Below, in pieces: positions 25,345 through 39,172 of a DNA stretch of 64,000 bases. The DNA is from Sympetrum striolatum (Eukaryota; Arthropoda; Insecta; Odonata; Libellulidae), in contig OX388351.1 in assembly GCA_947579665.1 (NCBI GenBank), positions 55,622,939-55,686,938 of the forward strand. Reading direction: 5' to 3'. The notes under the pieces are model-generated. The model made no database searches. It saw only the letters and a list, made by a program, of their open reading frames with translations, and had not been told where the DNA came from. Position numbers and translations under genes: made by a program. The number at the start of each line of letters is the position of its first letter. The first letter of the stretch is position 1.

Positions 25345-26193
25345 TTTGGATGATAATTCTTAATTTCAAAATCATTTGATTTGTTTTGCATGCACCGAGA
25401 ATTATCGGCACATCTTTGGCTTGTGCTTGCTTCCATGATGTTCACCTTCTATAAAATGTATTTAAATGTAAACGATCACAACGGTAAAGAAATACTATTC
25501 TGCATGAAACATTTCATCCTTCTATATCCCCAAAAATGGCATATGGGTCTTCTACAAAAGAAAGATTTACATTTAAAAAAACTTTTTTGGTCCAAATGAA
25601 GTCATAGTTTCACACTTTTACGTTGATGAGTTTTCAAAATCCATTCTACTTTCACAAATGAAAATCTTTCCATAGTGAGGAGGTATGGTTTTTCCAGAGC
25701 GGAAGTCTAAGGAAATATTTTGGGAGTTCCTGGAACTGAAACTTTCTCATAATGACCCCGATATATTACGAAAGGGTATAGCGGTGGTATTAATGTTAAT
25801 TTTTAGTCTATTATTTCGTTCACTGCAAACTTTAGGAATTGTGTTGCACGGCAAAAAATAATCAATTTCAGATAAAATGTAGGAATATTTTCTAAGCTCA
25901 CCTAACTTTTCAATCGAAAAGGACGTGTACTAGATGCTTAATTTATGCAAATAATCAAAACAATGTTTTCTTGTCTTTAAAATGAAAAATATAATTATCA
26001 TGCTTCTTTGCTCTTTCATTCAATATTACTGGATCGATATCTCAACCTCGGAAGGTAATTTTAATTTTGGGAAAACTTAATACTGTCCCCAAACTGCAAT
26101 GAGTTACTTATTAAATAGTTTCTAATGGTTTCTAAAACGTTTCTACAAGTTTTATATCCTACATTTTTTACTGTCATATTTCATAATATACAA

Positions 26194-26425
26194 GACTTTT
26201 AAATCCCAAATAGCCGTTTTTGTCGGCGTTCCTCTTCTCCCAGTATTCCGAGAAAACAAGACAGGAAACCGTATCCATTAATTTACTCCTAATGAGTAAT
26301 GCATCGCATTCGAAATACGTATGGAAAGCTCTCAAAAAGTGCGGTGCCATGCATTGTTTTTTGGGAAAAACGGATAATGAGAAGAGTAATGCCGACAAAA
26401 ACGGCTATTGGAGATTTGAAACCAC
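26194..26425. mobile_element. MITE copy 1 (family with GTTTTTGTCGGC termini)
   Basis: Long terminal inverted repeats of about 45 bp face each other. The left reads TAGCCGTTTTTGTCGGCG then CCTCTTCTC; the right, inverted, reads TAGCCGTTTTTGTCGGCA then ACTCTTCTC. The element is about 232 bp and encodes no protein. Mirror-image frames on both strands (26174-26398 and 26220-26522) follow from the inverted repeat. A related copy lies at 46609-46751. Target-site duplication is unclear, so the superfamily is not assigned. Confidence 0.85.
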
Positions 26426-28699
26426 TAATATCTTAACAGCTGTGTCCCAACTTTCCTTTCTTATTATAATATATTATCAAAATTTAGGAATTCCTTTACA
26501 TATTATGAAACGTTATCCTTAATATTGTTAACTTATTTTTTCATATTCATTTTCACATGAATTTTTTCATTCATTAAAACATGTATTTTTCATCTGATTA
26601 GAAAATTTACTTCGTGTTTTCTTATTGTACAGCGTGATTCATATGCTATTTAATTATAAACTATGATAGTTTCTCATGGCATAATTATTTTTCTTGTTTA
26701 TTTCAAACCTTAATCATAATCTAAATCATTTTTCGGGCTAATCACCACTATACACAAATAACAATTCTTGAAGTTTTGGCTAGATTGCAACGATTCTATT
26801 TAATGGCTAATTTTTTTAGATATTTGCTTCTTGCTGACCTATATAAAATTCATCACAACGCTGAATGAAAAGTTAAATAAACTAAAAGCTCCCACCTGGA
26901 ATCGATCAAGTGAAAGAATTCACTTATAGCGAACATAATCACCTGTCGAGTATATTACAAGAATATTTACGATTTAATTAAATTTATTTACATTTACTTT
27001 TTTATATTTCATTATTTTTTTTAGGTGGTTAAACTTGAATGGATTAAGAAAAACAAAAGAGTCTCTCGAAAGAGAGCGAATTTTTCTGAAAGGCATTTCT
27101 TGGAAAGAAAAGTTGGAAACACTGTTTCTATGAAAAATAATATCATCGATGGTAAAATATAATTCTTATTAATTGACTAAAAAAATTTGAAACGTGTTTG
27201 TTCGAAATCCATCATGTGTGTATTTATATCGAGTTACGGAAAAGTCCCTAAAATTTTTAGAAATTTTACACACAAAATTAACTTTAATATAAATAAAAAA
27301 ACTCAATAGGAAAGTCTTTTATGTCATAAGTGTCGCCTTATCACTCCGTGGCGTTAGAGAGGCTTTTATGAAAGTTCTTTTCAAGGGTGTGATGGAGTTA
27401 GAATCGCAAAAGAGTCTTAAACTCCGAACTACAAAGTTGTTCATTGATGATGCTCTGAGAAGAGGCAGAAGAGCAACAGTTTCCTCGAAATACGTAAACT
27501 AATAAAAAGTTTGGTTCCCATAAAGTCAGAGGAAAATTCATTTTTCTCCGCGGAGCTTATGGAGTTCATTAAGAGGTTAATTGCTCATCACTCCGTTCTT
27601 CTCCCATACGTTTAAAAGTTAGATCGTTACGTATCTCAATTTCATGAATGAATTATGATGCATGAAGGAAAAAGGAGGGAGAGTTGTTTGAAATAAGTTC
27701 CTCATGCAGTTCTTGAACTTACTTGCTATTGAAAATATAGACAGTTGTATAATGTTTTGATTTATATTGGGATATATGTTGGTATACTCTTCATTGGTGC
27801 AATTAAGTAACAACGGAGATCGAATTGAGGAAAAATACGTTTATGTAAGTGCTATAAACGGAATTAATTCTCCTCAAATTGCTGCGTAGCACCATCTGTT
27901 AGCCAGATGAGGAACTTTTCAGGGTAGCGCCGCCTTCGAAGCGATTGTAAGGGAACTGGTGTGGAAAGAAAAAGGTTCAAGAATACCCGAATCCATCAGA
28001 AAAGTGTATTTCTGCCTTTTTTCAGATAGTATTGGATGTTTATTTCTCTGTAACGTTATAATTTGTGTAGAAAAAAGAGATAGATAGTTGGTACACTGCT
28101 CACTGGAATATTACGTTAACTTGTAATACAGACATCTTTAAACTAATTGAAAGGTACGTATATTAGGTCAATTACCTTAATACACCTCTTTAGCGTCTCT
28201 AATAGAAAGTGGAAATTATGACCTGAAGTAAATCGCTTTCTTCAATTACATACTTGTAACTTTCTTTCAATACCACTCGTGATCACGTTCGTAGTTCACT
28301 GGAACTAAAGTTTAATTTAATTTGTCTAAATGTTAATATTTTTAATTTTCATCTCAGGTTCATCTTGTAGCTAATGTATGACATGGAAACCCAAGGTAGG
28401 ACACGGGCGTGCAGAAAAAAACATCCCTCGATCTCCGACAACAACACGGGCATTTAAAGCAAGCCATTCAAACTCCATAACGAATTCAATTCAATACTCT
28501 TTTCCCGCAATCCCCACGTTTACCCTGCTTATGTTTAGTAGGCAGAGGAGACTTCCGCTTATAATCTTCGTTGAAAACACGAACTCGTTTTTGTGCCTGG
28601 GAAATAAGCGTGCCTTCGAATGTATGAATGAGGAATCTGTTAGACTGAGTTAATGACAAATTGGAAGGGTTATATAATAAAAAACTCTTTTTTTGGCGA
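26426..28699. other. Unassigned AT-rich sequence
   Basis: Short frames at 27619-27813 and 28378-28653 have no recognisable domain. Nothing else is supported. Confidence 0.4.
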
Positions 28700-28734
28700 G
28701 GTTAGGCCCATTAGGGCCTTTCTTACACCTAACC
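28700..28734. repeat. Nested inverted repeats
   Basis: GGTTAGG (28700-28706) pairs with CCTAACC (28728-28734). Between and overlapping them, AGGCCC (28704-28709) pairs with GGGCCT (28714-28719). A T-run lies just upstream. A purine-rich strand follows to about 28980. Function unknown. Confidence 0.6.
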
Positions 28735-29534
28735 ATTAAGGGTAACTAATATTAAATACAGAAAAGGTTGAAAAACAATACAAAAATATGTATATAAAGA
28801 AAATAAAAAGAAGAGGTAAAAAAATAATATGGGGAATATATAAAGTGAAGTAAATAAAAAAAATAAGTGTGGGAAAAAACTCCTTGGCTGAAGGCATTCG
28901 GAGAAAAACTCACTGTGCGGGAAAACGCTCGCACAAGAAGGGGAGTGAAATAAACCCGCGAAAACAAAGATGTAAATAAATACAAGCAGTTATATCACTG
29001 ATTGCATAATTGCTGACCAATATTGTTGGGTAAATTTCTTGGCGGTTGACCACGGATGTCATTTACCTGAAAAGACAGAAGAAGAAGAGTAGATGGAAAA
29101 TAAAGAGCTTTCAGAAATGCGATTTAAGTAATGGAGGTCTTAAAGATTGAGATTAATAAGCTACTATAATGTAATTAATTATCCACAATTAAATATTATA
29201 TAATAGTTATATGAAAGATCCAATGAGAAAAATGGACCAAGAACGATCGTAATTGTAATATAACCACGGAATTTTAAAATAAACTGTATACTCGTACGAT
29301 ATATTTCGGTAAGTAAAGTATTTAGATGTAAACACCCTTACCTATCACAATGAATATTGATGCAATTTAACCACTATAGCAGCTTATTAGTATCGATATT
29401 ATAGTTTATATCATTGATAGTGATGACGAAACTTCCAAAAGAAAAATTACAAATAATGAACTCCGTTAGGAAAAAGTGAACTTTGAAAAAGAAGCCTCTA
29501 TCCAAGACCATAAGACGTAAAAGGATTCGTTCGT
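28735..29534. other. Unassigned, purine-rich then AT-rich
   Basis: From about 28760 to 28980 the plus strand is dominated by A and G, which produces a minus-strand frame (28752-28985) of aromatic and hydrophobic residues that is not credible as a protein. The rest is AT-rich. Confidence 0.4.
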
Positions 29535-29582
29535 ATGGAATGCCACCATACCTTCACATTCGTCAAGGTATGGTGGCATTCC
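29535..29582. repeat. Perfect 19-bp-arm hairpin
   Basis: TGGAATGCCACCATACCTT (29535-29553) is the exact reverse complement of 29564-29582, with a 10-base loop. Perfect arms of this length and mixed composition are unlikely by chance. Candidates are a small foldback element or an RNA hairpin; the stem is too short for a canonical animal miRNA precursor. Confidence 0.85.
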
Positions 29583-32500
29583 ACTTGGAGGAAAATATTA
29601 AATGTGATATTTTGAGTGATGGCCTGGGTAATAAGGAGCAAAGGACATGTGGAAGGGGATGGACTGGGAGAGTTTCAGGGATTGACAAAGATAAAATGAG
29701 AAAGGCTGAGTGAAGGCCGGAACCGAGTCTTTGAATTCCCTCACAAAGGAATCTTCTGATCCCATCACCGGTGGAATTTATGCTCTAATGAATTGTGTGC
29801 AGATAAAAATGGACCTAATTCACTTGAAATGTAACTGAAGGAGATTATATTCCGAAATTAATCAAATTTTAACGATGAATGACCCCATTGAATTCCGTTT
29901 TGCTCGTCATATTGAAGAGGAATTATCGTCATTGAGGATTAATTTTCTGGTCATTCACCCAAACTGATGAAGTATGGACAGCGATAAATTTATTATCATA
30001 AAAGATACCGCTCATACATAAAAGTTACAGTTATTAACCTCAATGAAAAGGGTAAAGAGACACTTACGAATATTTAAATAAAATAGTTTTTGCTAATTTC
30101 ACAGCCCGACAAGTTTTCGGTTACAATGACTTAGTTATTTGTTGCATTGTATTTTTGAGGTGAATTCAACCATGTTTGTGAAAATTGTTTACCACCTAAT
30201 TTTCGAGAATTTTGCATCAACATTAAAAAGATAGAAAGTATTTTCCCTTTTAATTTCATCTACCATATTTTTCGTTGGCAACACTCTAAATGTATATCTT
30301 AAATGTTCTTCAGCTCATTAATCCAGTAGAGTTACATTTGATTTACATTTCTAGACCGAATTTTAAGATCAATATAACAGCGAGCTGAAACAAAAAAGCG
30401 AGGACTTCGGTGCCTGCAAGCACACTTAAACGTTCGTTTATCGAAAAGATCTTAACTTACGGGTCCTCAAATACACTAATCCTAAAGCTCAAAAAGATAT
30501 TCATTCAAGTGTATAATTTTATTTAATTTTATTTTGTCCTTGCCTAGATTTAGGCAAAATACGGTTCAGTGACGGCCCTCGTATCTTTCAATGGGTTACC
30601 GTTCTCAGCCATAAACTTTCTTTCAGTATCCTCTCGATTCCTAGTAGGTAATGAAGAACAAGAGGGTGCATGTGTATTGCTCTTAACTTTCTTCCTCGGA
30701 CATAAATGTCTCCTTACCTCACGCCCCCAGGGGGCATCTTGCTACCTCACCTACAAAAGATTTATGAGCCCCCGCTCCCTCACCTCTTTCACCCTTCTCT
30801 ACAAAACAATCTTTGAGGCTCATAAACCCTGAACGGAGATTTTGGAACCGAAGCCAAGCAATTACAAATAACCGTGAAAAATCGTTAGTACCGCGTGAGG
30901 ATATTTTGTGACGTAGTTTTGAATGTGACAGAGAAGACATATCACGTCCAAGATATCGTAATCAGAACCTCAAATGAACCTCCTTCTCTCAAGTCTTGGC
31001 TGCTTCATTTAGAGGATTACGGGAAAGCGTTAAGGGAGTGAAGGAGTAAAACTTCTGAAGCCTCAACTTCAAGAATTAGGAAGAGTTTACTACAGCCATT
31101 GCCACGTAGCGCCAATACACATGGATAAATGAACAATCCCATTTGTATGCATTGAGAGATACACTCATAGAGACGGTAGGAAATAGGATAGAATATGGGT
31201 AGCAATTATGACCAACGGTATTTGGAGAATGATAAGCGTATTTTTATCTTAATGCGTGAGAGATGAACCGGTCAGAATAAATACTTTCACAAGCGCTGAT
31301 TACATAGAAGGACAACTCAGATAAAGAAATGAATTCACTTTGATTATAAATCGTTGAATATCAGTCAATTCAATGCTCCCATAAACATTTGAATCACAAT
31401 ATTCCGAATATGACTTTAGAATCGTTTAGTTTGGTAACGATTACGTTGTGAGTTCAACGTTTAATACCTCTGGACTCTACTGATAACTTTTTTTAATATC
31501 TAAATATTAAGTGCAATTACTAATTAAACATTAAATCCGATTTTAATATTTTATTGTTTCAATTAAGTTTTATAGACTATCAATATATAGCTAAAACCAT
31601 AATAATGTTATCTTATCATTACTTATGTTATCTGAATGAATTTTTCACTTGCATCACTAAGGAATTTCTAAGCATGCGGATTTTCCAGCTAATCGTGATA
31701 GCGAAATACGCATCTTCGTAGCTGAAAATAAATCTTTCTTCAATTGAACCCTATATACCACAATTATTGGTTGTTAGATTCGGAAAAGTTATATTTTATC
31801 TAGAATTTTTCCCCGCAAACAGAGAGAATAATTGCGACTCGATCTAAACGCCGATACAGACACTGATTCAGCCCTTGTCCTTTTAGATTTTACTGAAGAA
31901 ATTATCAAAGATAGGGTCCAAAACGAGTCTTGATGAATGATTAATTCCTTTTATAGAGAGAATGGCAATTTCTCAATTGCATCTCACATGGGCGTCTCTA
32001 TGAGAAAAACGTGTGAAACCCAATTAGCGATCAAAATATTTATTCCATTTCCTGGCAAAAACTGCCACTTGTGGTATTCCCTCGACGATACAGGACGCAT
32101 CTGGTAATTACTGCTACTGCGTGTGCGGTGAATAATTCAAACTGGAAAAACATGACTGTGTGCGAAATTTGATGTGACAGAGCGCTATCTACAATAGCAA
32201 CGGAAAATAATTAAATTAATATGCTGAAGCGTGACTTCGTGGAATGGAATAGACATTTCAAAAAATGAGAAACTTATTATCTTCCACAGAAAGTATTTAA
32301 TTCTTCCACAAGAATATTTTCTGAGAAAGATACTAAGTTTATTTTTGGAAACGGAAAATTATCTCGAAATAAGGGGAAACACTCTATTTTAAAATAAGAA
32401 ATGTGGACATATTTTTATTACTCAGTAAAACACCAGGAAAATTGAATGAAAACTAATTGTATATATGAATGTGATTATGAAAATAGTTGTAAATAATGGG

Positions 32501-35500
32501 AACAAATTAATGAAAGAATAACGTTTTAAATTAACTTGATCGAAAATGATTTATAATGGACGATTAAAATAGAAAAAGGAAGATAAATGCAACGTAATAT
32601 TGTCCTGATACTTGATGAATATCCAGTCTTAACATTTATTTGTTGTGTTCGGTGAGTTTCTTATTAATACAGGACTTTATCGCTTATGAGTTGTACATGT
32701 GTTGTGCCAAGGGATTTGCGAAGTGATTATGCAAAGGCATGGTTTTGGGTGTCCTTGGGTTCTCTTAAGGGACACCTTAGTTTTCTTTGAAGAATATCCC
32801 CTTGCGAAGCCGTTAATGAATAAACTTAGAGATATAGAACATTTGAGTTTGGGCGAATAGGCAATAGAACAGACCCCAGGAAACAATTTACGGGAATACC
32901 ATAAATATAACAAACTTTGAATTATGATTCAAATATTGCCTCATTCTTACTTTTAATTCTTCTTGCTTATTCAAAACACACTAAGACACCTATTGCCTTC
33001 GACACATGAATATTAGAAATTCCTTGTGGCATTTCGAAAACAGTTTTGTTATGTTTTACCATTAATAATCCATTATTTTTACGTAAATATTTATAAAAAA
33101 ATAATTCAATGCAAAAAATTAAATAAATAATGTAAGGGAAATTAAATTCAAAATACTTTTCAATGATTCCTATCTCATGAACAAGTTTTACCACATTAAT
33201 TGATGCGGCAAAAGCAACATGAGTTTTTTCAAATAAATTAACTATTTTTTCGAATGTTTCATATGCTCCTATTTTTTAAAGATTTTATTATATAACCCTC
33301 CTGAATTATATACCATTTTATGCGTCATATATATTTTCCCAATAATTTATCGCTGCTACTTCGATATATTTACAGCTTTCTGACTTCCTTCTACGCTTCA
33401 TGATACAATTTTATTTCTATTCCTAAAGTTTTTAAATACGTTTTATCAAGCATCTATTGTAACTAAGCGGGACTGTGTAGATAAATTATTGAATTTACAA
33501 GGACTGCTTGAGGCGGAGAGCTGACGTCTATCTACATTGACAAGACCAATATACTGAATTTTGAAAATCTTCTATCAAACTGGATGGGGAAGACAGTGCG
33601 ATTATAGAGGTTTACGCATTTTGAAAAATATATACAAAGCAAAGGAACGGAATGGAATTATATTTTACTTTCATAAGATTTGCCACGTTCATAGCTCCTC
33701 AAATTATTTCATCTAACACAAATTTGAAAATATTGCGATATCATTCACTACGCATTGCTATTTTGGGAATCCTGTTCCAAAGAGATATCTAATCCTCCTC
33801 TGAAAGGATCATTAAGTTTCTCTTGTGTCTCTTTAAATCTCATCCATTTTGTGCATGAGTCCTTACCATGAAGTTCTAAAATGGACGACACTTAGGAAAC
33901 CGTAGTAAAACACCAAAACACGTTTGCTATCAATTTCGCTCACGGAGACTTTGTTAATGGCTTCTCTTCGTACGATGAATCTGCGTTACGGTTTTACGGA
34001 GCGGGGCACACTGTTACACTGTTCTAATTTTCAAGGGGCGTTGAGGAATGTAGGTGATGGAGAATTCGGGTTGGAGTAAACAGTACATGGGAAGAGATTC
34101 AGCCAGAGTGGACCTCTCTTCCATTTCACCTGCTAGGTCGTTTTAAATTTCACTAGGTTATTTTTAGATATCTGATATCGCCGAGTTATTGCTGTTTTAA
34201 AACCTCATCCTAAATATCTCATTTTACTCAATAAGAACCTACTTAATTTATCGATTTTGGAACATACAGACTTATTTAATTAAGATCCTACGAGAAAATC
34301 ATACCGAATCATGGTCAAACAATCTCTTTCACCTTATTATTAAGGAAACAAAAATTAAATTTGTATAACATTTTTCTTTGCTTCTTAAAGATTAGTATCC
34401 AATCGTGTATTTAGTGGAAATTAGTTTGAAAACATCCACAATATACGGCGTTTCAGCAAAGGATTTGGAAAATAATATTGCTGTTATAGTAAGAAATCAA
34501 GAAATAACAGTAAATTTTGTATTCTGTTGATTTGAAACAAAAAAATCAGTTATTGAGTTTCTATAAACACCTTTAGCTGATAAAATTTATGTTCAAGTCA
34601 GGATTTTGAATCTCATTTTCAATGAGGAAGCTTTTTACTCCTACTTCGATATATTAAAAATGCCTCGATATTATTACCCCGTTTTATTGGACAAATCGAA
34701 GTATTTGTACATTATAAATCTTCATTACTTAAAATATCAACCTTACTCAGCTCCTTTCTTATTATCAATTGAATTTTACTTTATATTTAACAGATAAACA
34801 TCGGTCTCTTACCGACTGAACCAGTAGATACCCTGTGGTGATTATACGCATATATGTAATTCTGTGGTAAGACAACAAATCTTATTTTATGTTCTTCATA
34901 TATCAAAATGGATTTAAATGCTTAAATGCGTTGCAGCTAAATCCAAGAATCAATTATTGTATTATGTTAAAATTTCAAATGCAGTTACATGTTTTCCATG
35001 CAATTATTATAGGATATTTTATATTTACTTTACTTTTATCGTTTACAGTATATAATTCCATTTTGAAATTAGACTTGATAAAAAGCCCGTGCTAAGTCGG
35101 AATAGGATAAATCAGAAGCGATTTTTTTCAAGTATCAAATTAATGAATATTTTGTTCATATTATGCACAATAGTGAATAATATGATTATATGTAGGACTA
35201 TATACAATAAAAATTCATTTAATATACAATATGAAAAAAGAAGCAAAGCAAAAAAGTCTAAAAATAGAGAAGATACATTTTCGTCAAACTTAATATTCAG
35301 TAGAATATATGCAATACAATCAGAATTTTTTTGAATGGTTTTTCGGCGGGTGCCCATCTGGATTTATATTTTATATTTAAATTTAGTTTAGTTGTTTTTT
35401 TACAATATATGCAGCACAATTTCAAAACTTATTAAGTACAAATGCAATAAAAAATAATAATATCGATACGTATGTAATTATACTGATTTGATTAGAAAGA

Positions 35501-36034
35501 GCTCTACAAAAATTGCCATTTTTTCCAGAAAGTGAAAAATTCTCGTTTTGGTCAGGTATTTTGTCAAATATCGGGAAAAGATATATTCTCATATAGAGAG
35601 GACAATTATATTTTCTAAATAAGTACTATATTTGTTTACCTTTAATTTTAACTCAAAACGACGATTGCATGCCAACAACAATGCTTTATAACATTTTATA
35701 CCATACCTAACTATGTCTTCGCTGGAGAGCCACATCATTATTGGCTCAACTATTATTTTAACTGGAGATGGATTTTATTACGTATTAACGCAATTATAGT
35801 GAACATGAATGATTTATTCCCTTTTTTATCATGAGCTAGTAACGATGAAGACGATGACAACAGAACGTCTTTAAAAATATATTTTAGAAGACATTTAACA
35901 ATATCCAAAAAAATTACACGAATTTCGCCGTTTTTCTTAGCATTGCTCAGCACGAGGAGGTCCTTCGAAGCTGCGAAATCATTCACATACTACTGGTATA
36001 GGCCTAAACAACATATGAAAGAAAACAACCAATC
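29583..36034. other. Long unassigned stretch
   Basis: About 6.4 kb of AT-rich DNA without supported genes. Short frames (30569-30832 plus, 30719-30940 minus, 32677-32913 minus, 32967-33194 minus, 34889-35095 plus, overlapping frames at 35089-35357, 35753-35986 minus) lack recognisable domains and often overlap on opposite strands. I see no transposon termini in this stretch. Confidence 0.4.
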
Positions 36035-36054
36035 CCGACCTTTCGCAAGGTCGG
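36035..36054. repeat. GC-rich hairpin with TCGC loop
   Basis: CCGACCTT (36035-36042) and AAGGTCGG (36047-36054) form a perfect 8-bp stem around TCGC. The flanking CAACC and TTG extend it with an internal loop. It resembles a transposon 3'-terminal hairpin, but no CTAG follows within 20 bases, so it is not assigned to a Helitron. Confidence 0.6.
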
Positions 36055-38235
36055 TTGCATAATTTGACTGGAATATAATGGTGAAGGACATTTATGTTTT
36101 TCTATTCGAAGAGTGTAGCCTCTACGTAACGTGTCCCGGCTTTCCTCTCAGTTATTTTGGGAATAAGATTTTGGCTTACTCAAATCCACGTAGAGCTTAC
36201 TTCGGTAACACACCTACTTTGAGTTACGAAACTTATTTCTAAAAAGGGAACCGAATCGGGAACCTAAAACTAGTATGAGTTTGAAATTTTTTCAATGATC
36301 CTCGTGCGTGGAAATGCGTGCTCCTACACGAGCTTACATTATCCCCAACTTCACCTTTTGGTCGACTAACAAAAGTTCGCCGTCAACATTCTCGAAAGAA
36401 AACGACGACTCTATTCTTAGAAGAAACGGTGCCACGACTACTAACTACGACGTCGAAGCACCAATTGAATTTCCCGGATGTATAAGTAAAAGACGGCAAG
36501 TAAGAGATATTTACAATCTAGTGCCATCATTTTTAAATTCCAATCGTAAAATAATTACATATACGGTCGATGAGAGAGTTTAGTTAGCATCAAAGTGCAC
36601 AGAAATAAATAATATTATACATAGAGGATAATTTAACCTCTCTCCTTTACCGAAATATAAATGAATTAAATTCGCTAACATGTAGCTTCTGATGGGAAAG
36701 GAAAGTCCTTAGGATATATATTCAATGTGGGGGCGATGATTCCAAACGAATTTTGGTGTACTTCCACTTTCTCCACCTCGACCCAGAATCACAGCAAAAA
36801 GTTGAATCTTGCCAGAATGCAACATTTTATTATCGAGCAACCCTAACATTCCTCCACGAACTCCTACTCAGAATTTCCCCCACTGCTCTCCGCCACAATG
36901 AAGACGTGATTCATCTTTCATTCCCCCAACCACCCCCCTTCATCACCACTACCTGTGACGTTTTTATCGTCACATTAGCGAAGAAAATTAAAGTTTCTTC
37001 ATTTCACCTTCTTCAGAATAGAGATCCCATTCCTCGACCCTCCCTCGGTTGTTCATCGCCTCTCCTTTTTATGTCCGCTCCAGTCTGTCTGATGTCTGAG
37101 TCTCCAGAAGTAATTAATGCCAGCTTAAATTGAAAAAGAATACTAATTGGAAACAATTATTGGAATCGAGGGGAAAAAGAGCTATATATTACAGTCACCG
37201 CGTCAAAGGTACGGACCATTACAACTCGGTTTTTGATTTGTAGATGAAAATGAATCTTTTTTTCCTTGTAGTTTTGTACAATGACTAAATTAAACACCAG
37301 TTAGCGCTGTAATAAGAATTTCAGGAAATAAATAAGAGTAGGAAATTGGAAGAATAATCATTGACGAAAAATTCAGTTTGTGATAAAAGATGCAAAAGAC
37401 CTTCCGAATATCCCAAACTTAGAAGTTAATCCCTCTCAACGTATATAAGTGAATTCTCAATAAAACTTTAGAAATCATGGATTTGAAAGTAAATGCAGCG
37501 AAAAAGTGCTGTAATTGAAAAACACGTATTGGTTACTCAATCAAAAACTTATTGAATTCTGTTTTAGCTGAAAATACTCGCGCTTATTTAAGCATCCTTC
37601 AACGTTATCACCCCTTGGATAAGCTTCCCGCGTCTCATGGGGAAATGAGCACCATTGGTTGGTAACCCTTTCCTTGGAGTAAGGGATGTTTGAGAATATT
37701 TGAGACATCCTAAATGGCGAAGTAATTAAGTCAGTGCAAAACGTGCAGCTCAGCTATCTTTTAGGAGAAATCATACAACGCAATAACCCACTGAGGAGGG
37801 TTTGGAGGGCACTATGTAGATGTTGAGTGGGACAGCAGAAGAGGTGAAATGGCTAGAGTTAAGTCCTTCCGAAGAACAGAATGAGCGCATTAGTGCGAGA
37901 GACGAATTTCAAATAGGACTGCCCCTTGAGGGGGTGCCTAGTGTAAGAAAAGGGACGGTCTGTGGCATAAAGAGGGAAAGGGAGGGATTTGGTCTTGCGG
38001 AAAGGCAATAGGAAACGCAGTCTTCAAGAGCAGCGAATGGAGAGTGGTGCTGACAGTCAAATCCCTAATCCTTCAACACATTTCACTTGCATATACAAGA
38101 ATGTGGTCAAGGTTAATATATCAACTGAATCTCTAATAGTTCTTGGCTTGATGTCGTCCTTTCGGGTTTTTGGTATGGTGTTGGTTGGGCTCTGGTTTTG
38201 CTCTCTGTGCCAATTTCAAACATGATTCGTATATA
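36055..38235. other. Unassigned sequence
   Basis: The longest frame, 36753-37133 (126 codons, plus), lies in a C- and T-rich patch and has no recognisable domain. Frames at 36308-36583, 37820-38011 and 37989-38225 are equally unsupported. Confidence 0.35.
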
Positions 38236-38340
38236 GTATAGTAAAATATAATACAATATAATACAATACAATACAATACAATTCAATGCAATGCAATGCA
38301 ATTCAATTCAATACAATATAATGTAATATAATTTAATATA
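38236..38340. repeat. Pentanucleotide microsatellite (ATACA/ATGCA/ATTCA)
   Basis: About 20 tandem variants of a five-base unit (AATAC, AATGC, AATTC and related) run through this segment, with clusters of each variant. Variants expanding in blocks are typical of slippage. The minus-strand frame over it, full of C-I-V-L-Y residues, is an artefact. Confidence 0.9.
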
Positions 38341-39172
38341 AACTTTGTAACCTGTTGAAATTTAATTTTCTTATGTCAAGCTTTTATATTTTCACTCTAC
38401 TACGCTGTTTCCTCAATGATAATATTAACTTGCAAAATACTAATCTTTAGTGATTCTTTCACAAATTGCTTTCATTTAAAACGTGTCAAGTAAGGAGCCA
38501 AAAATGGTATGGGATGATATTTTCAATGGTTTATGCCTCGGTTTAGGGTTTTGGAAAATCTCATCAATGCGGCTAAAGTGGTTGTTATCGTAAAAGTTCA
38601 TTATTGACTACTATGGATTTTCCATAACTATTATGCGTTTTAGAGGGTATAGTGCACAATTCAATCTGCTTCCTTTTCCATCAACATTGAAAATTAACGA
38701 TTGCCGAATAAAATGAAGTCATGAAATAGTAACCCAAGCATCTATTATCTTGATATTTCTTGCGACATTTAGCTATCCACGAAGTTATATAAGAAGTATT
38801 ATCTGAACTCCTTCAAAAGTGTATATTAGATGATAATTGTTATTTCCATGTTATGAGCTTTTGAGTTATGTTGATACGCAGTTCGATTTATGGATTATTA
38901 TCAGTCTTTTATCTTCAAGAATTATTCTTTTGCTTTATTGACTCAAACTTAATAAATATACTCTTTCCAATCGTTGAACTGTCTCCACCGTCTTCATAGT
39001 AATACAATACCATAATTTAAGCTGAATTTGAATGTTACGAGTGTGTTATTTCTTCATTTAGTCTGAATTATCATAGTAAAAGCTCACTATAACTTATGAA
39101 TGAAAGTGCTTGACGTAATATTGTTAATTTTGTCTTGAATATATTTTGTAAAAACACAAGTAACGTTTATCT
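38341..39172. other. Unassigned AT-rich sequence
   Basis: No supported gene or repeat between the microsatellite and the first Helitron. Confidence 0.45.

Larger units (their letters stand above)
23589..26193. other. Unassigned AT-rich sequence with two small repeats
   Basis: Holds a perfect palindrome at 24420-24444 and a 24-bp tandem duplication at 25297-25344, both listed separately. Frames such as 23940-24140 and 25381-25599 are short and without domains. Confidence 0.4.

Noticed and set aside
28752..28985. Minus-strand 77-codon frame
   Set aside because: Phe/Tyr/Leu-rich translation of a purine-rich strand, not a plausible protein.
36035..36054. Helitron 3' hairpin
   Set aside because: The stem is convincing but no CTRR follows within 20 bases and no matching 5' end is nearby.
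36753..37133. 126-codon plus-strand frame
   Set aside because: Its length follows from a pyrimidine-rich patch with few stop codons; no motif supports it.
38113..38301. Minus-strand frame rich in C, I, V, L and Y
   Set aside because: It translates the pentanucleotide microsatellite.
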